Source: Volvariella volvacea V23 (taxonomy: Eukaryota; Basidiomycota; Agaricomycetes; Agaricales; Pluteaceae). Taken from it: a DNA stretch of 64,000 nucleotides. The position numbers were made by a program, and so were the translations under genes. This document shows positions 46,401 through 57,141 of this stretch, piece after piece (within the stretch, counting starts at the first letter, position 1; each line of letters opens with the position of its first letter). The notes beneath the pieces were generated by a model. That model did not search any database and was not told the DNA's origin. It was given only the letters and a program-made list of their open reading frames with translations. The stretch covers positions 268,803 to 332,802 of the forward strand of contig KB722759.1 in NCBI GenBank assembly GCA_000349905.1, in the 5' to 3' direction.

Positions 46401-48967
46401 CTCAATAAACTCTCGATCCAAGGTATCTCTCCTCACAGGTTGATACTGGGATTGACCAGACGACCTGGAACTATCCGTGCGAAGCATATATCCCGCAAAC
46501 GGGTGTGGAGGTGGTGCGAATTGTCCTTGGCCTTGAGCCTGGGGAACAGCCATAGTTGCCGAGTGCTTCATCCCCACTCCTCCAAATCCACTAGCTTCGC
46601 TGCTGCTCGTTGTCCAGCTATCCATACTGGCCACAGTCCTTGACCTCTGTGGGGTAGGCGGGACAGTATCCACATTCCCACCCTTCCTCCCGCTAGCAGT
46701 ACTCACAGACGAAACCTCCTGCCCACTACCATCCACCAACCCCAACGCATTTCCAACCAACGGACTCTGCGCAGTCTGACTATACCCCGCCGGCATCGCC
46801 ACAACCGACGCAACCTCCACAATCCCCCCAGCACCAGGCGCCGTCGCCCCCGTCGCGGGCATCAAATTCCCCACTCTCAGCGCATGCTCCATCAAATGCC
46901 TCTGCTGCAGCTTTGGCTGCTGCGGGTCCACAACCGCCTCCCGAACCCGCACATTGATCGTCTGCGTGGGCACCTTGCTCACGCTCTCCGTGCTGCTGCC
47001 TCCTCCCCCGGTCCCAGTCCTGGGCGAGGACCCAGTGGTGTTAATGCCATTACCAGCACCCGCGCCCGCACCGGTACCAGCGTCTCCATCCCGCTCACCT
47101 TCCACCTCCCTCTCCAAAGCCCTCTGCAGCGTCTTGATAGCCTCCGGCATCTCATCCCTCTTAACCTGCAAAACCTTGATCATCTCCGCATCGCTGCTCG
47201 TCTGCAGTGCGGCCCGCAGCAAGCTCCGCAAATCAACCATATCATGCGCCGCGTCCATAGAGTTCTGCATGAGACACAGCGTCCTGAGTGTGGGTATGAC
47301 ATCTGCCTCTGGGGGGACGGTCGTGAGTGTGTCGAGCGGGAGCGGGTCGAGGACGCCTTGTCCGGGTTGTGCCGGGTCCGTGTGGGATGCAATGGGGAAT
47401 TGAAGCGCCTTGTCCACGTCTGGGACTGGGAGTTGAATCGGGATAGTCTCGACGATAGGTAGCTCCGGAGACATATACTCGGGAGGGGGCGTGTTGTAGA
47501 CCGTTTGCGGTGTCAGAGTAGCAATGGACAGGGCCAAATCCTCCTCTTTGCCAGAAATGGTCACCTGAGAAGACGAATTGGGCAGCGTTGTCTTGACATC
47601 TAGACTAGCTGTGTCTGGAGGAAGAAGCGACACGATAGGACGCGGGCTGCTGGTGATTTGCTGTGCAAGGGCCTGATTTTGCGCCGCCTGCAGCTGGATC
47701 TGCATTATACCTTCAAGAATCCGTTGGGTATCCTCTCTTCGTTGAACTTCAGCTGCTTGGACTTGTTTCAGAATTCGAATTTGAATGGAAACCTATTCCC
47801 ATCCAGGTGAGCGAGTTGCGCACAGAGTGCTAACGAATAAAAAATACAAACACTAAACATCTCAACCGCATCTCTCAAATTAGCATCACAGTCCGCAATC
47901 TCCCTCAATATCTCATCTCTCTTCAAGTACCTTTTCAAGAACGGTCTGTGCACCTGTTTCTGCAAAAATGTGTTCACTTTTCCAAACGTTCTGTTGAGTG
48001 CCAAATACAAATTATCAGGCGTTGGAAAGAAGGGGAAGAAGCGTGGTCAGTATCCTCTCTACCCCAAAGAAGAAACAAGTAGGCAAGCGACTAATGGAGG
48101 GGTTGCTTACGTTTCCAGTCTTTTCACCGGTTCATTAATCTCTTCCGCAACCTCATCCCCTGCGTCATATATCTCCTCCCTCACAGACAACAGAATATCC
48201 GCACAGCGTTCCGTCAACCTCAAGCACGCCAATCGGTTAACCTGTACCCGTCATAACCGGGTCGACAAGTAACGGATAGACAATGGGATACAGCCAACAG
48301 CAAGGGGGATAAATGAAAAAGTCATCAGTTTCACGATGAACAGCTTTCCGGGGTAGAAAGACGGAACAGAGCGAAGCGGTGCATAAAATTGGGAAGCGAT
48401 CTCAAAGCACACGCAAGGCCGATACGTGCGGACTATTCATGGGGGACAAAAAAAAACAAAAAAGGAAAAAGACTCACATCAACAGCCCCAACAGCATCCC
48501 AAATAGTCAACAACGTCCTTGCCAACACCGCCAACCCAGGCACGGGCGCAAACTCCAACAGCTCAACGCCAACATACAACGCTTCGTGCGTCACATCAGC
48601 TGTTATCTCGAGCGAGGCTGCGACGGCTTTTGCTACACGCTATTTTGTGGGCGGTCGTATTCCATGTGTAGTTTGTAGAGCGTTTTGGGAGCGGCATAGG
48701 AAAAGGACATTAGTTAGCATCACGTGTGTCAGAAGTGCGCATATAGGGAGACAAAAACAAAAATGAAAGGCAGACAGGGCCAAACCCCCGCCCGTCGCAA
48801 GTCATCTCCATCAGTCTGTCATCCACCACCGGAGACGCAGACGGAGGCAAAACCCAAACGGAAGCAAAAGTAGGCCCAGGCCAATCAGCCAGCGGCGGTG
48901 GCGGTGGCAACGATCCACGGAACCGAAAATGACGTCCGTCCACCGACTCAATCAGCAATGAACTCAA
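43496..48967 (-). CDS. TKL-type protein kinase with N-terminal helical bundle and C-terminal conserved domain
   Basis: A single multi-exon gene of about 5.4 kb. The probable start at 48967 is MSSLLIESVDGRHF. Helical exons follow: VAKAVAASLEITADVTHEAL, LLEFAPVPGLAVLARTLL, RLACLRLTERCADILLSVRE, VNTFLQKQVHRPFLKRYLKR. They look like the four-helix bundle preceding MLKL-like and other adaptor kinases. After a long Ser/Gly linker comes the kinase: IGMGFFSDVYKGTW (Gly loop), VAIKVL (Lys), HGDLK then AANVLVD across a 65-nt intron (45667-45731), SDFGQSEMK, GTLRWQAPELMYDGG, and DVYSFAICCIEVL. All catalytic residues are present, and HGD replaces HRD. The reading then stays open through a Ser/Pro linker into a second conserved region: MKNEMRYRMLLSHAFHPS, LTLPLWDPSPIQLGDVGYLS, LRAGHKAAHLYTEST, VIGTLDTPAYGLFVSHHHPD, LVARLRFKPDVAEPTSL, with the stop at 43496. 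Kinase substrates are unknown. The two parts could be separate genes, but no stop divides them. Confidence 0.8.
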
Positions 48968-49665
48968 AATCGAAGACCAAAATTAATCCACGTCGGTGTT
49001 AACGGTGGTCAAGTGCGGGGTGAGATGAGATGCAGTGAAATGATGGCCAGTGTATCTCGACCCGGGCGCAGGGTGGATGGGACGTAGGATCAGGATCTAG
49101 GATAGCTCCTTCAGAGCCGTGCGCATATACCCAGGTTCAAACACCAATCCTGAGTTCAGATGACTAGATGGGCGCATATATGCGCCCATAATGGCGATGC
49201 CGGTCCGCACAGACGTGGAGGCCCCACGAGCCCATAGGTGCATGACTCAAGAATGATGCCAGCCCGAAACTAGTCCCTCAAAACATGAATACCTCCGGAT
49301 CCGTTATACACGGAGGGACGCCACAACTGTGCATCATGGCCGACGTCCGTGTTGGAGCGTTCGTGACCGAAAACGAGGCAGGAGGGGAGTGAAAGGAAAT
49401 GATCGTGATTGGGATCACGCGTGGTCAACGTGTTTTGTGGTGCGTTTCCCAACATCGCCATTGGAGACCGGGGGTGGACGGTCTACGGGCTGTGGGTTGT
49501 AGAAAAAACGTGTAATCAGGCGAGTGCTCTAGGCGCTCGAAGCGACTCGTCTCGTTCGAAAGAAATGGAGAAGAGAGCGGGTGGGAGATGAATGGACACG
49601 TCGCACAGAGAGAAAAAGCAGAAGGAAACGAAGCAAAAGTAAAATTCAAATAAGAATCGAGGAAC
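48968..49665. promoter_or_regulatory. upstream region of the kinase gene
   Basis: 700 nt between the probable kinase start (48967) and the neighbouring Ser/Pro-rich ORF. It holds a 22-nt perfect palindrome and another copy of its half-site word gcgcatata (49121-49129); a third copy is in the 5' part of the kinase gene (48737-48745). A 63-codon minus-strand ORF (49461-49270, MAMLGNAPQNTLTTRDP) may be chance or a small upstream exon. Confidence 0.45.
49168..49189. repeat. 22-nt perfect palindrome
   Basis: Left arm atgggcgcata (49168-49178) is followed at once by its exact reverse complement tatgcgcccat (49179-49189). There is no spacer and no mismatch. In a region of this size a perfect 22-nt dyad is not expected by chance, so it is a candidate site for a dimeric regulator of the kinase gene. 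Confidence 0.8.
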
Positions 49666-50626
49666 TTACATGTCGAGTCCGTTCCCAACTCTTTGATTGC
49701 TCCTCGGGAACCTTCTTCTTCTCGTCTTCCTCGTCATCTTGACACGACCATGGTCTAGTTTCTTTCTCACCTCCGCCTCCCCACCAGCTGGCTGAGAAAG
49801 AATGGCTTCCTTTACGTCCGCGTCCCTTCCCTTTGTCTTTGTCCTTGGCGCTACTAGATTGAGGAGCAATACCCAGAGCAGCGTTGGCTTTACTCCCAGG
49901 TCCCCAACCAGCTACAGAGGGAGCACTGGCCATCAGAGGTACAGATGGCAGATTATCCCCAGATCCGCCAATACTCCCACTTCCTGTACTGCGTCTGACA
50001 GAATCAACTGAGCGATCGCGATCTTCAAATCTCTGAGCTGGGGATCTTGAGCGACCGCGAAAACTGTCACGAGGAAATAGCTCCAGTTCGCTCCCTAGCG
50101 ACGGCGAATGGCCGTGTCCTTGTCTGCCCAGGGGACTGCCAGAGGCTCGACGTTGGTGAGTAGCTAGTGTAGGGACTCCGCTGGGACTTGAGGTTACACG
50201 TGTGAGATGTGGTGCATGGGACATGATTGATGTTCTGGTAGGCGGTGTGATGCTGTTTCCTGCGAGACCAAGAGGTGACGAAATAGGTGGTGTAGTGGAT
50301 GACGCGGGTGACCCCACTGGACGCGGCATGTCTCTAATCGTGGACCCTGAGAATCGCCTGTTGCGGTACGGAATTGGTATAGGTGCCGTGGCTCCGGCTG
50401 ATGTGTATGAGTCCTGAGCTGGAAACCCAATTCCGAGCGGAAGACTGGCTGTGGATGCTGCGGCTGACGACGACGCTGAGGACGAAGAGGATGGATTGAG
50501 CGGGGACGAGACACGCGGGGTTGCGGTGATAGAGGACGGAAGGGCTGAGGCGGGTGTGGGCGGGGAGGAAGGAATTGATGGGGGGGAAGAAGAGACGTTG
50601 TTTGCGGCGGGGGCTGGCATCGTCAC
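49666..50626 (-). CDS. Ser/Pro-rich disordered protein
   Basis: One long open exon that begins near 50620 (MPAPAANNVSSSPPS) and ends at a consensus donor (cat|gtaagt) at about 49671. More 3' exons should therefore exist, but I could not place them with confidence. The protein is almost wholly low-complexity: many SP sites (RVTSSPSGVPT, RRASGSPLGRQ, RSRSPAQRFED), a Lys/Gly run (KDKDKGKGRGRKGS), WWGGGGEKE, and an acidic-basic end (DDEEDEKKKVPEEQ). A proline-tag upstream acceptor (ccctag) just before the start hints at a 5' UTR intron. It might be the 5' part of the kinase gene next to it, but that would require an intron of ~700 nt, far longer than others here. Confidence 0.5.
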
Positions 50627-52714
50627 CGCCTAGGGAACAAAGACTTGGCAGGCGCGGGTCCGCTGAATTGTTGGGTGTCCGCGAGGAAAGCGACAGGGCG
50701 GGGACGATGCAAGGCCTGCACCGCGATGGATGGCGACGAGGATGTTGTGGCGGACGAGATTAGATGACAACATTTATATCCCCTGTAGATCACCCGTGGG
50801 AAGATCTCCTGGCGGATGTCCCGTCCCGATTTGTCCGCTCGATGTCCTCCTTCGACCTCCGATCCACTTCGAGGCTTGACGCCACGCCTCTCGCACCGCT
50901 TCCACAGAGACATCCTCATCTGGTCCAGCCGGTCTCCGTGCTCTTCCCTTGGGGTATCCCTTCGATTGGAGCCTGCCGCTTCCAATGCTCAGCGAGGTCA
51001 CCCTCTGGAAGCAACCTGCACTCAAGCTTCCATAACACTCTGAGGATCAGGTCACTCAATCCACTCAGGAGCTCGTTCCGTGGAGTTCGACTCCCAGGCA
51101 ATAATAACTCACTCAGCACTACGGGCAGCAATCACTCGAGCAGGCTGTATCCTGCTCCAAAGCGTTGGCCAGCACAAATAGCACTGTTGCACAAGTGGAT
51201 AGCATGTACCCCAAGTAAACCCCATTGTATACATAGTGAGGACTCAGAGGCAGGCCTGACCTCATTCCTCGGGACGCTTTAACAATTATGGTTATAGTTG
51301 CATGTCCCGGAGATTGTGTCCTCAATTCCTCAATCCTACAGGGTGGACTAGTTATTGACATTTTTAGCACCCACTCACCGCCATCAGCCATCCCGACCAG
51401 TTCTATGGCGACAACAACTTTAACCTTGGGAACACATCCTCATTCCTGTTCTCATCGGCACTTCAAGGTTTCCTCCCAACGCGCGCACAGGTCACAATAT
51501 ATACAGGAAGCTGTCACGCAATCCTCGGTCGAATTGCCTTTCACGTGCGCAGTTTCGTGACGACCACATAACTGACTCAGGTATTGTCAATTAATCGCAA
51601 TTCATGTGTGGCTCGGGGTGTGTGTAGTACGTTTTTCAATGCGGGCGCGCAGGCACTCATCACAGCCATATAGTCAACGTCGTCCTTTGAATAGGACAGC
51701 AGCATCGATCCCGACGTATTGTACGTGTACGAAACAAAGGGACTAGCTCAAAGCTCGTAGAACGCCGGCGCCGGAAAAAAGGCAATGCTCCATTCACGTA
51801 CGCATATAGTACGTCAAAGGTACCAACGGCTATTGTTCAAAATCCAGCCTGAGCTCACGTCATGCTATCCATTGGCAGACATCGTGTCAGCCGTAATGGG
51901 TACAGGCGTATGTTGTTCTCGCAAGCTCCGGCTCCGGGTCGCCTCATTGGTTATATATGTGTGTACAATACGGGCTCAACAGGCGATCGTTAAGCGGGAC
52001 AAATGGAACGCTTGCAGCTCGCCCACAATCACTCGACCTTATGTGTACACCTAATACGGATCCAACACCACCGGCTTGCTTACACGATACGCACACACTA
52101 CAGAGACAACAACGTCCACCAATGCACAGCCAACATGATCGCCATTGTTGTATCATACAAAGCGCCACTCTCTATTCCCATGCTCACTCAACGAGACCAA
52201 TCCCATAAAATATCTCAACAGCAAGTACTGGTAATGGCATGTCCAGATCTGGGCATACATATGCACATGCAGACAGTGTGCAATGCCCTCACGAGCCAGG
52301 TGAAGTCATGCTATCCCTGTCACGCCAACAGGACGTCAATGAAAAATTGACTATGTGCATGGGACCCGCTACATGCATCTCCGGTACATGCACAACTAGT
52401 CGCAATGCAGGGATTGATTGACAGCATTGCCTGGAATGAGTCTATCTGACTATGACACACCAGATATAGGCGCATGCCGTGTCATTTCAAGTTGTGCTAG
52501 CATGTCTGATTGTGATGACAGGCAAGGTGTATATGCTGTATAAATTCTCCCAAGTCTGCGTCCGGGATGCGATTTCCCGCCACTGAGGGTGGTACCACGA
52601 CATCGACTAGTACTAATATAGGATTTCTTCCGGAGTGCTTGTTGGTAATGCATCACCGAGTAATCTCTAAACTAAGAAAACAGCTCAACCGCATCAGCAA
52701 ACTCAAAAGGTAAC

Positions 52715-52810
52715 ATAGTGCTCGGCTAGTGGCTCCATAGTAGCCTTATAGCCTTGTTCCCCACTATAGACTGCTATGTAGCATTCCTGGGTTCGCTGGT
52801 GCAGCGTGGC
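52715..52810 (+). repeat. direct repeat upstream of CCT8, unit 1
   Basis: About 95 nt sharing ordered words with 53140-53235: ctcggctag / gtcggctag, agcc(c)cat, tagccttat, ccccactata / cccctactata, atgtag, ctggtgca. The spacing between units is about 425 nt. Confidence 0.6.
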
Positions 52811-53139
52811 GCGGATAGTTAATAAAGCACCGTGCCCAATTTTCAAGCGGATTGACACCCATTCCATTCCTTATTTCAACCCTTATGCCATTTCGAGTGA
52901 CCGTCGATCGTCTTCTGAATTCACGTCATCTGTGCTCAAACACTAATAGGACTTGGGCTATAGGATTGATTGAGTTACTGATGTTACAGGCAACATTGAT
53001 TCAGTCTAGCTTGTAGGACGCTTTAACCATAGAAGCAGCTTCTTCCAGCTCGTAATCCAAGTAAGGGACCACATTCCGCCGCTTTATCGTTCTTGGAATA
53101 ATTATCAGCGAGCGAGTCCACGTCAGTAAAATTGGGGAT

Positions 53140-53235
53140 GTCATAGTAGTCGGCTAGCAGCCCCATGGCACTTGGCTAGCCTTATCCCCTACTATACAGC
53201 ATTATGTAGTTTTCCCAGACTTACTGGTGCATGTC
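53140..53235 (+). repeat. direct repeat upstream of CCT8, unit 2
   Basis: Second unit of the direct repeat. It ends about 260 nt before the CCT8 start codon, so it may lie in the promoter. Confidence 0.6.
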
Positions 53236-53497
53236 TGAACCCCGACTTCATTCGAGTCGAAATCGAGCACTTCCTCGCTCACACAAGCATCTCCCACTTT
53301 TTAGCTCTCTTTTTACCCTTTGCCTTTCAATTATGCACCAGATAAACGCAGCAGACCTCTCCACCAGACGCGCGCAGAGGGTTGGCCTTCCCTGTTTGCC
53401 TCTGTTTACGCGTCGACGCGTCCTCCTTCCAAATCCGTCCCGATAATTATGTAATCCTCATCATATCTTCCCTCTCCTCCCTCAGTCCCTCAGCAAA

Positions 53498-55681
53498 ATG
53501 GCGTTGAAAGTACCAAAAGCGCAACAAATCCAGCTCTTCAAGGACGGATACAAGGCGAGTCTCGTTTTGTCTGGCTATTTGTGCCTGGAACTGGGTCTCA
53601 CGTCCGCGATCGCGATCGTTCGTTTTGTGTAGCATCTGCAAGGACTGGACGATGCGGTGTTGAGGAATGTCCAGGCTGTGTCGGAGCTGACTGATCTCGT
53701 TCGGACGAGTTTTGGACCAAATGGCGCGTTGGTTTTCTTCTTTGCTTTTGTCTTCATTGTTCCTGCGTATATGCGATGGATCGGTTCTGACGCCTCGAAT
53801 TTTGACGGATTAGGCAGGAACAAGCTGTTGATCAACCATCTGGGAAGACTGTTTGTGACATCGGATGCTGCGACGATTATTAGAGAGGTGGAGGTCGTGC
53901 ATCCGGCTGCCAAGTTGGTCGTGATGGCTTCGCAGGCGCAGGAGCAGGAGGTGAGTCGTCTGGCATTTCATTTTGGAAATACCACGTTGGGTGCAGTTCT
54001 GATCTGAGTTTACCTTTCGTTTCGTTTCAGATGGGAGATGCGACAAACACGGTCATCATCCTCGCCGGGGAGCTGCTGAAGAAGGCTGAACATCTGTTGG
54101 TGATGGGGCTACATCCGAGTGAGATTACCAAGGGATACGAACTGGCTCTAGCAAAAGCGTTATCCGAACTTGAAAGTGCGTACCTACACTCCTTCATTCG
54201 CACTACCGACTCATTGTGATCGCAAATCTCATCACAGCACTAACGGTCCACAGCCTTCCATCACCACTCACCCACTCATCCCTCTCCGAAGCACTCAAGC
54301 CTGCAATTGCATCAAAACAATACGGATCAGAGGATGCACTATCGTCTCTGGTTGCCGAAGCAGCGCTATCGGTTATGCCCCCGAATCCAAAGAACTTCAA
54401 TGTGGACAATGTGCGGGTGGTGAAGATTATGGGAGGTAGCTTGTCGGGGAGCAAGGTCGTGCAGGGGATGGTGTTTGGACGTGAACCGGAAGGTATGGTC
54501 TCGTGTTCTCGTATGGTTATCGGCATGAGGCATGACGAGCTATGGCCTAGGTCACATCAAGAAAGTCACAAGAGCCAAGGTCGCGGTCTTTACGTCTGCT
54601 TTGGACGTTGCGCAAACGGAGACAAAAGGAACTGTGCTCCTGAAGAGCGCAGAGGAGATGTTAAACTTCACAACCGGTGAAGAAAAGCACATGGAAAAGG
54701 TACGCTCTCATAACATCCCCTTCAGATGGCATATATTGACGCGACGGGCAAGATCTTCAAAGAAATCGCCGATTCTGGCGTAAAAGTCATCATCGCAGGC
54801 TCAAGCGTTGGTGAACTCGCCCTTCACTACCTCGACAGATTCAACATCGCCGTCCTCAAAGTCCTCTCCAAGTTTGATCTTCGCCGAGTCTGTCGAGTCG
54901 TCAACGCGACACCTCTCGCCCGTATCGGTGCCCCAACACCCGAAGAGGCTGGGTTCATCGATGTGTTTGAGACGATTGAGATCGGTGGTGATCGAGTTAC
55001 GGTGCTAAGACAGCTTGTGGAGGGTGACGCTGGGTTCAACCCACAGGAGAAAGGGGAGAGAACGAAGACAGCGACCATTGTTCTACGCGGAGCCACTGCG
55101 AACCACCTGGACGACCTCGAGCGCGCTGTCGACGACGGCGTAAACGTCATCAAGGGCCTCCTCAAAGACGCCAGACTCGTACCCGGAGCCGGCGCCGCCG
55201 AAATGGAACTAGCAAAGAAAGTCGACGCCTATGGGAGTGGACTGAAGGGGCTCTCGCAGCATGCGGTGAAAAGGTATGCGTCGGCGTTGGAGGTCGTGCC
55301 GAGGACGTTGGCGGAGAATGCGTTGGGGGGTTCGGAGGGGAATGAGGTATTGAGTCGGTTGTGGGCGAAGCATGAGCAGAAGGATGGACAGGCTTGGGGT
55401 GTTGATGTCGAGGTTTGTTTGCTCACTGCTTTTAATCCGTACCAGAGAGCTAATGTCTCATTGGCATGCTTGTTTCTTTGGGGTTGCAGGCTGAGACTGA
55501 TGGGACACTGCTATCAACTGAACACAAGATTTATGACTCGTTGGCTGCGAAAACGTGGGCGCTTAAGCTGGCAACTGAGGCTGCCAACTCGGTATTGAGT
55601 GTGGATAGTATTATCATGAGTAAACCGGCTGGTGGACCAAAGATACCACAGCAGTCTGGTAATTGGGATGACGACGACTAG
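53498..55681 (+). CDS. CCT8: T-complex protein 1 subunit theta (CCT8)
   Basis: Subunit of the cytosolic TRiC/CCT chaperonin, which folds actin, tubulin and other proteins with ATP. Exons: 53498-53554, 53633-53723, 53814-53950, 54031-54175, 54238-54492, 54551-54699, 54753-55412 and 55490-55681; 561 residues, normal for theta. Landmarks: LFKDGYK/HLQGLDDAVLRN, VRTSFGPNG/RNKLLINHL, TSDAATIIRE, GDATNTVIILAGELL (GDAT where many subunits have GDGT), KVVQGMVFGREPEG, LARIGAPTPEEAGF, TIVLRGATANHLDDLERAVDD, VPGAGAAEMELAKKVDAYG, and an acidic end WDDDD. The theta identity rests on KDGYKHLQGL and the GAPTPEE block. Introns 1 and 2 both appear to start with GC (gcgagt, gcgcgt) instead of GT. Intron 2 (90 nt) is open and would add 30 hydrophobic residues if retained. 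Confidence 0.93.
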
Positions 55682-55896
55682 AGCTGTGGTGTGTGTTAGG
55701 ACTGATTGTTGGTTGGTTCTTGTGTCAATCATTATTCATTTGTTTGCCAACCCAATGAACTGCTCTGCTCCGTTATTTAGTGGTATTGAGGTTTTGTGTC
55801 GGAGCTCATAATTTTGGCCGTTGGGTCATTTACTTTTCAGTTTTGAACATTCTATCCAGTGGCTCTCGGTGGGGCTGCATACTCTGTTTTGAATTA
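55682..55896. other. short convergent spacer
   Basis: 215 nt between the CCT8 stop and the stop of family member C on the opposite strand; probably contains both polyadenylation regions. Confidence 0.5.
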
Positions 55897-57042
55897 CTAT
55901 GTCAAGGCCCTGCTCCATGTGGTGCGTAGATACGACAATCTCAACAAACGCGATAGCCTACTAAATATCCTCATCTTTCCTAGGCTCAATATTGAATGTC
56001 TGCGTCTAGGCATTCTCCCTCCCTTCCTCTGAGAGTCTCCCTCTGCCTCTTTATTCTGTACAATTGCTCGCTCCTTCGATTCTTGAACGAGTCTAACGAC
56101 GAATTCGTCACTACAAGAACAAAACGTGTCGTGAGGCTTACCGTCTTAATGTTTCAATATCATCCCAGAACTCCGCCGGGTCGCTCAACTCGGACGCTTT
56201 CACTTGACTCAACTTGTATGAGGCGCGCACGACGGGAATCGACTCGTCCGAGTCATCGCACTTGAACAGACCCCCCACCGTACGTTCTTCACCCTCACCA
56301 CCCCCTTCCAATGTGCTATCGCATGACCCGTCTTCTAAAACCCACTCCTCCAAGTCTTCATCACTATGATCTCCGTCATCCGAGTCTCCAAAACGTTCAT
56401 CGGGTTCGTTGATGCTTGTTGAGTCCAAACTGGACGAACCCCACTCCAAAGACTTTGTATTCTCGCACGCAAGCTCTTCCTCATCCAAGCGTGCCCAAAG
56501 TTCCGGATTCCGCCGTCTCGCATACTCAACCACATCGCCCGCTTGCCGCATCTCGTAATCCTCTATCTGACCCGCAGCCAAACTGTGTCGTGGCGTCTTT
56601 CTGGTCTTCTTCCAGTTTGTGCGGACCTTGACGGGCGCGGTGTGGGTGTAGTGGTAGCAGTTCTTCCACGGGAGGGGGGTGGATGGGGCAATGGGTTCGC
56701 GGTCGTTTGGGTGGGATGTCTCTGGGAGTATTGGGGAGCACATGGAAGGAGTGATGAATTTCTCCTCGTCGGCCTTTGCGATGCCTTGGCCTAATAAGTG
56801 GACTGATACGCAGCGCCACCATGGTGCGCACAGGTCTGGTGCACTAACCTGAGGAGTGGACTGCATTTAGCATAAGGGAAAGAGGATAGAGCTGCACCAC
56901 ATACAAAACCAGCATAAGTCTTCAACTTCATTGCACGAACAGCTCTGCGCAAAATGGGGTCGTTATGTGTTGATATGGTGGCCTCGACATCGATGGTGAA
57001 GACAATATACGCTCCGATTGCGGGAAAGTAATGAGAGGGCAT
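55897..57042 (-). CDS. orphan family member C
   Basis: Exons on the minus strand: 57042-56905 (46 codons, MPSHYFPAIGAYIVF), 56848-56142 and 56092-55897; 346 residues. Introns are 56 nt (56849-56904) and 49 nt (56093-56141), both GT-AG. Exon 1 and exon 3 are the same length as in member B (138 and 196 nt), and the encoded blocks are nearly the same: DLCAPWWRCVSVHLLGQGIA, MCSPILPETSHP, PLPWKNCYHYTHTAP, SIPVVRASYKLSQ, PAEFWDDIETLRR, and the basic last exon with RRRHSILSLGK. The acidic middle region (DDGDHSDEDLEEWVLEDGS) is the most divergent part. It lies inverted and ~40 kb from B, between CCT8 and a P-type ATPase. No family recognised. Confidence 0.8.
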
Positions 57043-57120
57043 TTTGAAATAAACGAATGTAGAATAAATGACTGTGGGCGGGGAGGTATATTTCTGGCGA
57101 GCGTCATCATCGAGGAGGGA

Positions 57121-57141
57121 TTAATATACCGCGTTGGAATG
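57121..57141 (-). promoter_or_regulatory. conserved promoter block with TATA box, member C
   Basis: Read on the minus strand this is cattccaacgcggtatat followed by taa, identical over 18 nt to the block before member B. The TATA lies about 80 nt upstream of the ATG at 57042. Confidence 0.55.

Larger units (their letters stand above)
50627..53497. other. intergenic upstream of CCT8
   Basis: About 2.9 kb. Opposing ORFs at 50764-51282 (plus) and 50985-50623 (minus) lack motifs and are not called. 52200-52420 is rich in tgcac/gtgca/atgca words. The last kilobase carries a diverged direct repeat (52715-52810 and 53140-53235). The 60 nt before the CCT8 ATG are CT-rich. Confidence 0.4.

Noticed and set aside
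45696..47462. Long plus-strand ORFs opposite the kinase gene
   Set aside because: Arg/Pro/His-rich antisense shadows of GC-rich, Ser/Thr-rich coding sequence; the minus strand encodes clear kinase motifs.
48968..50626. Treating the Ser/Pro-rich ORF as exon 1 of the kinase
   Set aside because: It would need an intron of about 700 nt where all others here are under about 100 nt; kept as a possibility only.
51060..51110. tRNA T-arm-like sequence (ggagttcgactccc)
   Set aside because: No matching acceptor stem, D-arm or anticodon arm upstream at the right spacing.
52200..52420. tgcac/gtgca-rich stretch as a repeat array
   Set aside because: The words recur irregularly without a fixed unit or spacing.
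54726..54752. MAYIDATGK as coding sequence in CCT8
   Set aside because: It would require a 26-nt intron; using the acceptor at 54752 gives a 53-nt intron and the expected MEK/IFKEIADSGVKV junction.
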